Part shown: one piece after another, positions 1 to 9,053 of the stretch
Layout of the letters: every line of letters starts with the position of its first letter
Numbering within the stretch: position 1 is the stretch's first letter
Assembly (NCBI RefSeq): GCF_010894405.1
Contig: NZ_JAAIYA010000043.1
Location: forward strand, 1-64,000
DNA length: 64,000 nucleotides
Direction: 5' to 3'
DNA from: Pyxidicoccus caerfyrddinensis
GTDB taxonomy: Bacteria; Myxococcota; Myxococcia; Myxococcales; Myxococcaceae
The notes under the pieces: model-generated
The model's input: the letters and a program-made list of their open reading frames with translations, nothing else
Told to the model about the DNA's origin: nothing
Databases searched by the model: none
Position numbers and translations under genes: made by a program

Positions 1-177
1 GGCTCGCCGTCGGGGCCGGAGGCTTGTCCATCGGCCCCGTCGATCACACTCCTCCGAGCCTGTCCAACCCATCCGCTAACCCCGCGTAACTACGGCACCC
101 CGGTGTCAGGAAGATGCGATCGCCCTGGCCCTGACTCCGCGTGGAGTCGTTCAGGCGCGTAGCAACCGCGAGGGTGC
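1..177. other. Window edge and intergenic region
   Basis: No complete gene is seen. A minus-strand reading from a GTG at 47 (M-I-D-G-A-D-G-Q), with GGAGG at 51-55 just ahead of it, could be the first codons of a gene running off the left edge. The spacing is short, and an ATG at 31 in another frame is also possible, so it is not called. The rest is leader or trailer sequence between that possible gene and the nuclease gene ending at 178. Confidence 0.3.
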
Positions 178-1269
178 TCAGGGCGTGGGCGTGGAGACGT
201 CCGGCGGCGCGAGCAGCTGCTTCGCGGGGAGGGTGCGCTCCAGCTCCTCGGGGTGGAGGCGGAACCAGCGTGCGATGAGCATCACCTCCTGCGCCTCGTG
301 TGCGCGCAGGCCGAGCGTCTCCGGCTCCGGGCGCTCGAAGATTTCGCGGGCTCGCGCCTCCAGGGCGTCGCGCTCCTCGGGCGTCTCGGGCGTGGCCTGC
401 TCGGCTCGAACGCTGCCCCGGCGCACGACGTAGGTCTGGTCGTCGCCGCCGTGGCCGGGCACCGTGTAGACGAAGGAGAGCTGCTTGAGCGTGTGGCCCA
501 GCTCGACAATCCAGCCGCGCATCAGCTCCAGCCGCTCCGCGCGGTCTCTCAGCTCAGCGGCGTACTCGAACTGGAGGCGGCGGGCGGCCAGGGCCATGCG
601 CTCGCGCAGCAGGGTGAGCGGCGTGTCGGAGGTGCCCTCCAGGAAGGTCCGGGCCTGCGCGACGCGCGCGTGGTACTCCGCGTGGGTGCAGCCTCCCGCG
701 CACGGAGCGAGGCAGCGCGAGAGCTGGCCGCGCATGCACAGCGGCTCCAGCTTCACGGGGAAGAGCTGGTACTGGTCCGCCAGCCGCATCGGTGTGTCGG
801 AGGGACAGTCGCGCAGCTCCAGCAAGTCACTCACCGCGCGCACCACGTCGGAGATGGACGCGCGGCCGTGGAAGGGGCCGAAGTAGTCGCCGCTCTCGCC
901 GGTGGCGCGGCCCACCACGCGCAGGCGGGGGACGGCTTCGCGCGTGAGGTGGATGAAGCAGTGGCCGCGGTCGCGCTTGTGCTCCACGTTGTAGAGCGGG
1001 CGCTGGGACTTGATGAGCCGGAACTCCTGCAGGAGCGCGGCGAACTCGCTGGCCGTGTAGTCCCACTCGATGCGGTGCGCGTGGGAGATGATCTCCGCCG
1101 CCTTCTCCCTGTCGTCCGCGCGGAAGTACGACAGGAGCCGCGTCCGCACCCGGACGGACTTGCCCACGTAGAGCAGCTCACCCGAGGGCCCCAGCATCCG
1201 GTAGACCCCGGGGCGGTTCTCGGCGTGCTCGCGGACGTGGGCGAGGAGTGATGCGACGCGGGAGTCCAT
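178..1269 (-). CDS. UvrC-like GIY-YIG nuclease, N-terminal half only
   Basis: A 363-residue protein resembling the N-terminal half of excinuclease subunit UvrC. The GIY-YIG motif appears as GVY (21-23) and YVG (34-36). Cysteines 155, 178, 186 and 190 repeat the C-X7-C-X3-C end of the UvrC iron-sulfur motif, and a UVR-type helical motif lies near 220-250. The RNase H-like nuclease and helix-hairpin-helix domains of full UvrC are absent, so it would cut one strand only, as the Cho family does. The start at 1269 was chosen because the GIY-YIG fold begins right after it; upstream in-frame codons run into the divergent efflux promoter region. A role in DNA repair is inferred from the family. Confidence 0.85.
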   Translation of the reverse strand: MDSRVASLLAHVREHAENRPGVYRMLGPSGELLYVGKSVRVRTRLLSYFRADDREKAAEIISHAHRIEWDYTASEFAALLQEFRLIKSQRPLYNVEHKRDRGHCFIHLTREAVPRLRVVGRATGESGDYFGPFHGRASISDVVRAVSDLLELRDCPSDTPMRLADQYQLFPVKLEPLCMRGQLSRCLAPCAGGCTHAEYHARVAQARTFLEGTSDTPLTLLRERMALAARRLQFEYAAELRDRAERLELMRGWIVELGHTLKQLSFVYTVPGHGGDDQTYVVRRGSVRAEQATPETPEERDALEARAREIFERPEPETLGLRAHEAQEVMLIARWFRLHPEELERTLPAKQLLAPPDVSTPTP

Positions 1270-1435
1270 GCGCGGAAAGGCAGGCCCACCACGATGCGGG
1301 CCGAACGCCCCACGGTACACCGCCCGCGTGGACCGTTGGCGGAGACGGCGGGGTTCGTGTCGGTGCACGGCCGGAGGGCGGGCGGCCCGGCTGTCCGACG
1401 GTTTGTGAAGTTTTGTCACGGCACTTGTCTCACTA

Positions 1436-1452
1436 ACTTAACGGCGTTAAGT
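1436..1452. promoter_or_regulatory. Palindromic operator, probable TetR site
   Basis: A perfect 8+1+8 inverted repeat, ACTTAACG-G-CGTTAAGT, about 105 bases before the start of the efflux operon. A -35-like TTGTCA lies at 1413-1418, so the palindrome would cover the -10 region, as expected for a repressor site. The operon ends in a tetR-family gene, which makes autoregulation the simplest model. The inverted repeat is seen directly; the identity of the binding protein is inferred. Confidence 0.65.
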
Positions 1453-1557
1453 GTAGAGGCGTCGTTAACCCCCTGCCGCCCGCGGTCTCGCGCTTTCGCG
1501 CCTGGGGATTCGTCCGTCCCGCGCCCGCCGGTGCATGGAAGCAAAGGAGTCACCTTC

Positions 1558-2694
1558 ATGGTTCGCGCCCCGTCGCCGACCCTCTCCGCCGCGCTGCTCG
1601 GCGGCTTCGCCGTCCTCCTCTCCGGCCTCTTGTCCACGGGCTGCTCCGGGTCGGCCTCCGCGGCCCCCACTCCCGCTGTCTCAGGCGAGGCGCCGGTGCG
1701 GGTGCGGCTCGCGCCCGTCGTCATGGAAGCGGTGGCCCGCCCCGTCCGCGCCAGTGGGACGCTGGCCGGCAAGCAGGAGGTGCGGCTGTCCACCAAGGTG
1801 GGCGGCGTGGTGCAGGCGGTGTCCGCCGACGAGGGACAGAAGGTGAAGCGCGGCCAGGTGCTCGCGGCGCTGGACCTGTCGGAGATTGGCCCGCTGGTGG
1901 CCCAGGCCCGCGAGGCGCGCGAGAAGGCGGCGCGAGACCTGGAGCGTGTGAAGGGACTCCACGCGCAACAGGTGGCCACGCTGGCGCAGCTCCAGGACGC
2001 CACCACCGGCTACGAAGTCGCGGACGCCGCGTGGCGCGCCGCGGCCTTCAACCAGCGGCAGGCCACGGTGCTGGCGCCGTCCGACGGCCGCATCCTCAAG
2101 CGCATGGTGGAGCCGGGGGAGGTGGTGTCTCCGGGCCAGCCGCTCTTCCTCTTCGCCAGCACCGACGGCGGCTGGGTGGTGCGCGTGGGGCTGGCGGACC
2201 GCGACGTGGTGCGCGTGAAGGAGGGCGACCCGGCCGAGGTGACGCTCGACGCGTACCCGGGCCGCACCTTCCACGCGCGCGTCAGCGAGGTGGCCAGTGC
2301 CGCCACTCCGGGCGTGGGCACCGCGGAGGTGGAGCTGGCGCTGGACGTGCGCCCATCCCCCGGCAGCGAGGCGCCGCGCCTGCTGTCCGGCCTGTCCGCC
2401 AAGGCGGTGGTGACGCCCTCCGAGCGGCAGGCGGTGCAGCTCGTTCCGGTGGAGGCGCTGCTGGAGGGAGACGGCGAGGTGGCCAGCGTCTTCACGCTCG
2501 ACGGGGACGGCCGTACCGCGCGGAGGCAGCGCGTGCGGGTGGCCTTCCTCTCCGGCGCGGACGGCCGCGCGGCGCTCTCCGAGGGTCCGGGTGGGGACGC
2601 GCGCGTCATCACCGACGGCGTGGCCTTCCTTCGTGACGGGCAGGCGGTGGCGGTGGTGGAAGCGCCCTCCACGGGGCCCACGTCGCGCCGCTGA
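1558..2694 (+). CDS. RND efflux periplasmic adaptor (membrane fusion protein)
   Basis: A 378-residue HlyD/AcrA-type adaptor that would link the inner-membrane pump to an outer-membrane channel. The N-terminus is hydrophobic and ends at a lipobox-like STGC (Cys29), suggesting a lipoprotein. The order is a biotinyl-lipoyl-like segment (KQEVRLSTKVGGVV, then the second lipoyl half near APSDGRI), an alpha-helical hairpin between them, then beta-barrel and membrane-proximal domains. The start at 1558 follows a good AAAGGAG ribosome site. The pump gene begins 34 bases downstream. No TolC gene is in the window. Substrates cannot be predicted. Confidence 0.92.
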   Translation: MVRAPSPTLSAALLGGFAVLLSGLLSTGCSGSASAAPTPAVSGEAPVRVRLAPVVMEAVARPVRASGTLAGKQEVRLSTKVGGVVQAVSADEGQKVKRGQVLAALDLSEIGPLVAQAREAREKAARDLERVKGLHAQQVATLAQLQDATTGYEVADAAWRAAAFNQRQATVLAPSDGRILKRMVEPGEVVSPGQPLFLFASTDGGWVVRVGLADRDVVRVKEGDPAEVTLDAYPGRTFHARVSEVASAATPGVGTAEVELALDVRPSPGSEAPRLLSGLSAKAVVTPSERQAVQLVPVEALLEGDGEVASVFTLDGDGRTARRQRVRVAFLSGADGRAALSEGPGGDARVITDGVAFLRDGQAVAVVEAPSTGPTSRR

Positions 2695-2728
2695 CCTGCT
2701 CCCTCCCTTCCCAACCGCGAGACGCCCC

Positions 2729-5700
2729 ATGAAGCTCTCCACCGCCGCCGTGAAGAACCCGCAGTTCACCCTCGTCGTGTTCGCCATGCTGGTGGCGCTC
2801 GGCGTCTCCAGCGCGCTGTCCATTCCGCGCGCGGAAGACCCGGTGTTCCCCATGCCGTCCTTCACCCTCGTCGCCGTCTACCCGGGCGCGAGCCCCAGGG
2901 ACCTCGAGCAGCTCGTGGTGGACCCGCTGGAGGACGCCTTCGACGAGCTGGAGGACGTGAAGAAGGTGCGCAGCCAGATGGAGGACGGGCTGGCGCTCAT
3001 CCACCTCGAGTTCGACGCCTCCGCCGACCCCGACGATAAGTACTCCGAGGTGCTGCGGCAGGTGAACGCCACGCGGCCGAAGCTGCCCGCGGACCTGGTG
3101 CGGCTGGAGGTGGAGCGCTACAGCGCGGCCAACGTGAGCGTCGTGCAATTGGCCCTGGTGGGCCCCAACGCTCCGGCGCGCGAGCTGGAGCGCCAGGCGG
3201 ACGCGCTCGCCGAGCGCCTGTCCAACGTGACGGGCGTGAAGAAGGCCGAGGTGTTCGCGGTGCCGAAGCAGGAGGTGCGTGTGTCGCTCGACCAGGAGCG
3301 ACTGACGCGGGCGGGCGTGCCGCTGTCGCAGGTGCTCCAGGCGCTGGGTGGGGCCAACCTCAACGTGCCGGCCGGCAGCGTGGACGTGGGCACCCGGCGC
3401 TTCAATGTGCAGACGAGCAGCGAGTTCAGCTCGTTGGAGCAGGTGCGCGCCACGGTGGTGGGCGGCGGCGCGCAGGGCGTGGTGCGCCTGGGCGACGTGG
3501 CCGACGTCTCCTTTCGAGACCAGGACGCGGTGCACCTGGGCCGCTTCAACGGCGAGCGCGCCGCCTTCGTCAGCGTCACCCAGAAGGAGGGGCAGAACGT
3601 CTTCGCGGTGCGCGACGCGACGCTGGCCGCCGCGCAGGAGTGGGCGAAGGAGCTGCCGCCCGGTCTGCGGTTGGAGACGGGGTTCGACCAGTCGGTCCAG
3701 GTGGGCCGGCGATTGGGCGGCTTCGCCACCGACTTCGCGCTGGCGCTGGCGCTGGTGTTGTTGACGCTGCTGCCGCTGGGCTTCCGCGCCAGCCTCATCG
3801 TCATGGTGTCCATCCCGCTGTCCCTGGCGCTCGGCCTGACGGCGCTGCACTTCGCCGGCTTCACGCTCAACCAGCTCTCCATTGTCGGCTTCGTGATTGC
3901 GCTGGGCCTGCTGGTGGACGACAGCATCGTGGTGGTGGAGAACATCGCCCGCTTCCTGCGCCAGGGCATGAGCCGCGCGCGCGCCGCGATTGAGGGCACG
4001 TCGCAGATTGGCCTCGCGGTGCTGGGCTGCACCGCCACGCTGGTGCTGGCCTTCGTGCCGCTGGTGTTCCTGCCGGGCACGTCCGGGCAGTTCATTCGCA
4101 GCCTGCCCATGGCGGTGGTGTTCACCATCCTCGCGTCGCTGCTGGTGTCGCTCACCGTGATTCCGCTGCTGGCCAGCCTCTTCCTCAAGGAGGATGCGCA
4201 CCCGGAGGGCAACCGCGTGCTGCGCGCCTTCCACCACTTCATCGAGCGCAGCTACCGCCCGGTGCTGCACCGCGCGCTGGCCCGGCCGGTGCTGACGCTG
4301 GTGGTGGCGGTGGCGCTCTTCGCGGGCAGCCTCGCGCTGGTGCCGGTGGTGGGCTTCAGCCTCTTCCCCAAGGCGGGCACCCCCATGTTCCACGTGCTGG
4401 TGGAGGCGCCGGATGGCACCAGCCTCGCGGAGACGGACCGCGCGGTGCGCTTCGTGGAGGACGCCCTGCGCAAGAGGCCCGAGGTGTCCAGCGTGTCCGC
4501 CAACACCGGGCGCGGCCACCCGTCCGTCTACTACAACGTGCAGCCGGGCGCGGAGCGGCCCAACATCGGCGAGGTCTTCGCGCAGCTCCACGCGTACGAC
4601 CCGGACACGACGCCCGCGCTGTTGGACGCGCTGCGCGCGGAGCTGGACGCGTACCCCGGGGTCCGCATCGAGGTGCGCGAGTTCGAGCAGGGGCCTCCCG
4701 TCGAAGCGCCGGTGGCCGTGCGGCTGGTCGGCCCGGAGTTGGAGCCGCTGCGCTCGCTGGCGGTGGATGTTCAGAAGGTGCTGGAGACGACGCCGGGCAC
4801 CCTCTACGTGAAGAACCCCGTGCAGACGCGGCGCACGGACCTGGAGGTGGAGGTGGACCGCGAGAAGGCGGGCCTCGTGGGCGTGTCGGCGGCGGAGGTG
4901 GCTCGCACGGTGCGCTTCGGGCTGGCGGGGTTGAATGCGGGGACGTTCCGCGACGCCGACGGCGAGGACCATCCCATCCTCGTCCGGCTGCCGCTGGAGC
5001 CCGGCGCGTGGCCGGAGTTGGGCGCGCTGGAGCGCCTGCACGTCGCGGGCGTCACCGGCAACCTGGTGCCGCTGGGGCAGCTGGCCCGCGTGCGGCTGGA
5101 GGCCAGCCCCAGCCGGATTACGCACCGCGAGGGCGAGCGCACCGTCACCGTCACCGCCAGCGTGGCCACCGGCTACAACACCGACAACGTCACGCGCGCG
5201 GTGATGGCGCGGTTGGACCAGGAGCTGAAGCTGCCCTCGGGCTACCGCTGGGAGGTGGCCGGAGAGCTGGAGAGCCGGAAGGAGAGCTTCAGCGGCGTGT
5301 CCGCGGCGGCCATCATCGCGGCGTTCGGTGTGCTCGCGGTGCTGGTGCTGGAGTTCCGCACCTTCAAGAGCACCCTCATCGTCGCGTCGGTGATTCCGCT
5401 GGGGCTGGTGGGCGGCATCGTCGCGCTGTTCCTCACCGGCAACACGCTGTCCTTCACCGCCTCCATCGGCTTCATCGCGCTGGTGGGAATCGAAGTGAAG
5501 AACAGCATCCTGCTGGTGGACTTCACCAACCAGCTGCGCGCACGAGGCGTGGGCCTGGACGCAGCCATCGAGCAGGCGGGCGAGACGCGCTTCCTCCCCA
5601 TCCTGCTCACCACCCTGACGGCCCTGGGCGGGCTGCTGCCGCTGGCGCTGGAGAACAGCAGCCTCTACTCGCCGCTGGCGTGGGTCATCATCGGCGGGCT

Positions 5701-5851
5701 CATCTCCTCCACGCTGCTCACCCGGGTGGTGACGCCGGTGGTGTACAAGCTGCTGGCTCCCGAGGTGGAGCCGGAGGGCGTGTCCACTGCCGGCGAGGGG
5801 ACGGGCCCGGCGCTTCCCGGCGCACCCGCCGCGGCCGGAGGTGTGGCATGA
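2729..5851 (+). CDS. RND multidrug efflux pump subunit (AcrB/MexB-like)
   Basis: A 1040-residue inner-membrane proton-driven pump of usual RND length. An N-terminal transmembrane helix is followed by a large periplasmic loop, a six-helix bundle, a second loop and a second bundle. The proton relay is intact: adjacent D397 and D398 in LVDDSIVVVEN, and K924 in GIEVKNSILLVDF. The pattern matches the hydrophobe/amphiphile family rather than SecDF. It is co-directional with the adaptor gene and is followed after 37 bases by tetR, forming a three-gene operon. Confidence 0.95.
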   Translation: MKLSTAAVKNPQFTLVVFAMLVALGVSSALSIPRAEDPVFPMPSFTLVAVYPGASPRDLEQLVVDPLEDAFDELEDVKKVRSQMEDGLALIHLEFDASADPDDKYSEVLRQVNATRPKLPADLVRLEVERYSAANVSVVQLALVGPNAPARELERQADALAERLSNVTGVKKAEVFAVPKQEVRVSLDQERLTRAGVPLSQVLQALGGANLNVPAGSVDVGTRRFNVQTSSEFSSLEQVRATVVGGGAQGVVRLGDVADVSFRDQDAVHLGRFNGERAAFVSVTQKEGQNVFAVRDATLAAAQEWAKELPPGLRLETGFDQSVQVGRRLGGFATDFALALALVLLTLLPLGFRASLIVMVSIPLSLALGLTALHFAGFTLNQLSIVGFVIALGLLVDDSIVVVENIARFLRQGMSRARAAIEGTSQIGLAVLGCTATLVLAFVPLVFLPGTSGQFIRSLPMAVVFTILASLLVSLTVIPLLASLFLKEDAHPEGNRVLRAFHHFIERSYRPVLHRALARPVLTLVVAVALFAGSLALVPVVGFSLFPKAGTPMFHVLVEAPDGTSLAETDRAVRFVEDALRKRPEVSSVSANTGRGHPSVYYNVQPGAERPNIGEVFAQLHAYDPDTTPALLDALRAELDAYPGVRIEVREFEQGPPVEAPVAVRLVGPELEPLRSLAVDVQKVLETTPGTLYVKNPVQTRRTDLEVEVDREKAGLVGVSAAEVARTVRFGLAGLNAGTFRDADGEDHPILVRLPLEPGAWPELGALERLHVAGVTGNLVPLGQLARVRLEASPSRITHREGERTVTVTASVATGYNTDNVTRAVMARLDQELKLPSGYRWEVAGELESRKESFSGVSAAAIIAAFGVLAVLVLEFRTFKSTLIVASVIPLGLVGGIVALFLTGNTLSFTASIGFIALVGIEVKNSILLVDFTNQLRARGVGLDAAIEQAGETRFLPILLTTLTALGGLLPLALENSSLYSPLAWVIIGGLISSTLLTRVVTPVVYKLLAPEVEPEGVSTAGEGTGPALPGAPAAAGGVA

Positions 5852-5888
5852 CGCGGGGGTGACAGACGCGACGTCACGGAAGGGCACC

Positions 5889-6548
5889 ATGGGCATCAAG
5901 GAGCGGCGAGAGCGGGAGAAGCAGGCGACGCGGCAGCGCATCCTCGATGCCGCGCGCGAGCTCTTCGTCCATGAGGGCTACGAGGCGGTGACGATGCGGC
6001 GCGTCGCCGAGAAGATTGAGTACAGCCCCACCGCCATCTACGTGCACTTCAAGGACAAGGCCGCGCTCATCCGCGAGTTGTGCGCGCATGACTTCCTGCG
6101 CTTCGCCGAGGTGCTCAACAAGGTGGCCCGCGTGCAGGATCCGCTGGAGCGGCTGCGCAAGCTGTCCCGGGCCTATATCGCCTTCGCCCAGGAGCACCCC
6201 ACCACCTACCGGCTCCTCTTCATGCAGCGCCACCCGCCGGAAATGGAGGACGCGGAAGACCGCAGCATCCAGCAGGGCAACCCGGAGCAGGACGCGTACG
6301 CCTTCCTCCAGAAGCAGGTGCAGGAGGCGCGCGACGCCGGCTGCTTCCGGCCCGAGTACCAGGACGTGGACCTCATCAGCCAGACGCTGTGGGGCGGCCT
6401 GCACGGCCTGGTGTCGCTCCACCTGGTGATGGAGAAGGACGAGTGGCTCACCCTCAAGCCGCTGGGCAAGTCCGCCGACCTGATGGTGGACCTGCTCCTG
6501 GGGGGCTTCGCGCGCCCCCCAGGAAACGGGACTACGCGGGCTCGATGA
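5889..6548 (+). CDS. TetR-family transcriptional regulator
   Basis: A 219-residue regulator. Residues about 12-60 form the TetR helix-turn-helix (RILDAARELFVHEGYEAVT, then SPTAIYVHFKDKAAL); the rest is the ligand-binding and dimerisation domain. The start at 5889 has a GGAAGG ribosome site. As the last gene of the efflux operon it probably represses that operon through the palindrome at 1436-1452 and is released by a pump substrate. Its last 17 bases overlap the end of the convergent VOC gene. Confidence 0.92.
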   Translation: MGIKERREREKQATRQRILDAARELFVHEGYEAVTMRRVAEKIEYSPTAIYVHFKDKAALIRELCAHDFLRFAEVLNKVARVQDPLERLRKLSRAYIAFAQEHPTTYRLLFMQRHPPEMEDAEDRSIQQGNPEQDAYAFLQKQVQEARDAGCFRPEYQDVDLISQTLWGGLHGLVSLHLVMEKDEWLTLKPLGKSADLMVDLLLGGFARPPGNGTTRAR

Positions 6549-6891
6549 AGTTCAGCCGGTAGCCGTCCGGGTCGGTGACGACGACCTCGCGCGTGTGCCA
6601 CGGCTGCACCACCGGGCCCTCCACGGAGGCACCTTGCGCCTGGGCGCGCAGGAGCAATTCGTCGAGACCGCTGGCGCCCTGGGCGCGGAAGCCCACCAGC
6701 ACGCCCAGGCCCCGTCGCCCCTCCAGCTTCAGCATGGGAGGAGGGGTGACGAGGTAGAGGTCCACCGTCCCCGCCCACTGGAGGTGGACGAAGGGCGGCT
6801 CGGCGCCCACGCGCTCGAAGCCGAGAGCCTCGTAGAACGCCAGCGAGCGCGCGGCGTCCGAGACGAGCAGCTTGACGAACGACGGGTTCAC
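6532..6891 (-). CDS. VOC (glyoxalase/bleomycin-resistance) family protein
   Basis: A 119-residue single-domain protein of the vicinal-oxygen-chelate superfamily, with beta-alpha-beta-beta-beta repeats. It starts NPSFVKLLVSDAARSLAFY and ends with the typical VVVTDPDGYRLNFIEP strand. Start is GTG and overlaps the stop of the upstream GST gene as GTGA, so translation is probably coupled. With a GST next door a detoxification role is plausible, but the substrate is unknown. Confidence 0.88.
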   Translation of the reverse strand: MNPSFVKLLVSDAARSLAFYEALGFERVGAEPPFVHLQWAGTVDLYLVTPPPMLKLEGRRGLGVLVGFRAQGASGLDELLLRAQAQGASVEGPVVQPWHTREVVVTDPDGYRLNFIEPA

Positions 6892-7499
6892 TTCGTGAGG
6901 CCTTCGGCCTTCATCGCGGCCTGCACCGCGGGACGGCCCGCCACGTGCGCCATGTAGGCCTTGAGCGAGGGGAAGGCCTCCAGGTCCACCTTCACGTGGC
7001 TCGTCCAGTTCGTCACGGTGAAGAGGTACGCGTCCGCCACGGTGAAGAACTCGCCGAAGAGGTAGGGGCCCTTCTTCGACAGGATGTCGTCGACCAGCTT
7101 GAAGCGCGTCGCGAGCCGCTCCTTGTAGATCTTCTTCCCCTCGTCGGGGAACGCGGGGTTGAAGAGGGGGCTGAAGCTCTTGTGGAGCTCGGTGGAGATG
7201 AAGTTGAGCATCTCCTGGAGGCGGTAGCGCTCGATGGTGCCGTTGGCCGGGGCCAGCTTCTTCTCCGGCACCTTGTCCGCGATGTACTGGACGATGGCGG
7301 GCCCTTCCGTGAGGAGGCTGCCGTCGTCGAGCTGGAGGGCCGGGACATAGCCCTTGGGGTTGACGCCGAAGTAGTCCTCGCCGTGCTCGGTCTTCTTGGC
7401 GCGGATGTCGACCTTCTCCATGTCGAAGGAGAGACCGGCCTCACGCAGGACGATGTGCGGAGACATGGAACAGACACCCGGGGAGTAGAAGAGCTTCAT
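6888..7499 (-). CDS. Glutathione S-transferase (bacterial beta-class-like)
   Basis: A 203-residue GST of usual length. The N-terminal thioredoxin-like domain begins MKLFYSPGVCSMSPHIVL, with Cys10 placed as in beta-class enzymes, and has the cis-proline segment GYVPALQL and the SNAIL-type motif TEGPAIVQYI. The C-terminal all-helical domain contains FTVADAYLF. It would conjugate glutathione to electrophiles or reduce peroxides in the cytoplasm. It precedes and overlaps the VOC gene, a two-gene detoxification operon. A hairpin separates it from the sigma-54 activator upstream. Confidence 0.93.
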   Translation of the reverse strand: MKLFYSPGVCSMSPHIVLREAGLSFDMEKVDIRAKKTEHGEDYFGVNPKGYVPALQLDDGSLLTEGPAIVQYIADKVPEKKLAPANGTIERYRLQEMLNFISTELHKSFSPLFNPAFPDEGKKIYKERLATRFKLVDDILSKKGPYLFGEFFTVADAYLFTVTNWTSHVKVDLEAFPSLKAYMAHVAGRPAVQAAMKAEGLTK

Positions 7500-7525
7500 G
7501 TGTGGAAACCTCGCGCCAGACGTTG

Positions 7526-7567
7526 GATGGCGCGGATTTCTGCACGCTTTCCATCCACCGCGCCATC
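7526..7567 (-). terminator. Hairpin after the sigma-54 activator gene
   Basis: Perfect 10-bp inverted repeat GATGGCGCGG / CCGCGCCATC with a 22-base loop, in the 88-base gap between the activator stop and the GST start. No T-run follows, so it could be a Rho-assisted terminator or an mRNA-stabilising hairpin. Confidence 0.45.
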
Positions 7568-7587
7568 GAATCGGCGAGTGTCCGCGC

Positions 7588-8964
7588 CTAGCTCTTGCGG
7601 TACGAGTCCGGGTCGATGCCCAGCCGCTCGGCCCAGCGGTAGACCTGACGGCGGTCCTTGCCGAAGAAGTCCGCCACCTGCGCCATGTTGCCCTCCAGGC
7701 GGGTGAGCACCGTGTGCAGCTCGTCCCGGCCGGGGGGCCTGTCGCGCGGCACCATCACCTCCAGCGGCATGGGGGCGGCGGGGGCCGCAGTGGTCGGGGT
7801 AGGGAAGACCCTGTCCCTCAGGCGCTCCATCAAGGGCGGTGGAAGGTGCTCGCGACGCAGGGGGCCAGGGCCCGCGCGCACCGCGGCGGCGGTCAGCACC
7901 TGCTCCAGTTCGCGCACGTTGTGGGGCCAGTCGTGGAGCAGCAGGGCCTCGGCCGCGTCGGCGGTGAGGACGGGCGGCTGGGGGGCGCGCGTGAGGAAGC
8001 GGCGGCCGAGCGCCAGCACGTCCTCCTTGCGCTCGCGCAGCGGCGGCACGCGCACCGTCCAGCCGGACAGGCGCGCGTAGAGGTCATCGCGGAAGCGGCC
8101 CTCGGCCACCATGCGGCCGAGGTCCCTGTGGGTGGCGGCGATGACGCGCACGTTGGCGTGGAGGGAGGCGGTGGCGCCCACGGGGCGCACCTCGCCGCGG
8201 GCCAGGGCGCGCAGCAGCTTGGGCTGGAGGTCCAGGGGCAGCTCGCCGACTTCGTCCAGGAAGAGGGTGCCGCCGTCGGCCGCGAGGAACAGGCCCTCGG
8301 AGCGCTTCTGCGCGCCGGTGAAGGCGCCGGCCGTGTGGCCGAACAGCTCGCTCTCCGCGAGCTGCGGGGAGATGGCCGCGCAGTTGAGGGGGATGAAGGA
8401 GCCCGCGCGGCCGCTGCGGCGGTGCAGCTCCTCGGCGACGAGCTCCTTGCCCGAGCCCGTCTCGCCCAGCACCAGCACGGGCATGGGCTGCGGGGCCACC
8501 AGCGCGACTTCCGCGCGCACGCGGCCGAGGCCCAGGCTGGGCCCGGGCAGTCCCTGCGACTCCGGCTCCAGCGGGGCGTAGGCCGGCAGCAGCACGTCCT
8601 CGTAGAGGAGCAGTGATGCGCCCACGCGCACCACGGCGCCGGGCTGGAGCGGCAGGCGTCCCTGCACCCGCCATCCGTCGAGGAAGGTGCCGTTGTGGCT
8701 GCCGGCGTCCTCCAGCGCGAAGCCGCGTGCGTCTGCGTCCCAGAGGACGCGCGCGTGCACCCGGCTCACCTCGCCGTCGGTCAGTCCCAGGGGGCCGAAC
8801 ACCTGGCAGCCGGCGCGGCCGATGACGTGCGGGCCCTCCGCGTCCAGCACCTGGAGCGCGCCGCGTGACTCGCCGTGCACCACGAGGAGGCGCCGCACCC
8901 GCGTGGTGCCGGCCACTTCCTCCGCCCCTCCGGTCAACGTCCTCTGGTCACTGCCGTTGCTCAT
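7588..8964 (-). CDS. FHA-domain sigma-54-dependent transcriptional activator
   Basis: A 458-residue enhancer-binding protein. Residues about 30-110 form an FHA domain (HVIGRAGC, SRVHARV, SHNGTFLDG), which binds phosphothreonine. The AAA+ domain has Walker A GETGSGKE (about 167), the sigma-54 contact loop GAFTGA (213-218) and Walker B GGTLFLDE. A Fis-type helix-turn-helix ends the protein (NMAQVADFFGKDRRQVYRW). The start at 8964 follows CAGGAG. It has FHA in place of a receiver, so control is likely by a Ser/Thr kinase; a giant one is encoded just upstream on the same strand. That partnership is inferred. Confidence 0.95.
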   Translation of the reverse strand: MSNGSDQRTLTGGAEEVAGTTRVRRLLVVHGESRGALQVLDAEGPHVIGRAGCQVFGPLGLTDGEVSRVHARVLWDADARGFALEDAGSHNGTFLDGWRVQGRLPLQPGAVVRVGASLLLYEDVLLPAYAPLEPESQGLPGPSLGLGRVRAEVALVAPQPMPVLVLGETGSGKELVAEELHRRSGRAGSFIPLNCAAISPQLAESELFGHTAGAFTGAQKRSEGLFLAADGGTLFLDEVGELPLDLQPKLLRALARGEVRPVGATASLHANVRVIAATHRDLGRMVAEGRFRDDLYARLSGWTVRVPPLRERKEDVLALGRRFLTRAPQPPVLTADAAEALLLHDWPHNVRELEQVLTAAAVRAGPGPLRREHLPPPLMERLRDRVFPTPTTAAPAAPMPLEVMVPRDRPPGRDELHTVLTRLEGNMAQVADFFGKDRRQVYRWAERLGIDPDSYRKS

Positions 8965-9053
8965 CGCGGCTCCTGGCTGCTGCCAGTGAGCCTCCGGGTT
9001 TATCACGGCGGCGCGACACGCCAGACGATGGCTTCGGGCGACCGTCCGCCGGC

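Noticed and set aside
2609..5941. Very long open frames opposite real genes, e.g. 2609-5941 minus, 16481-19720 plus, 38865-41900 plus
   Set aside because: They are His/Arg/Gln-rich antisense shadows caused by high GC codon use; the opposite strand encodes complete, recognisable proteins.
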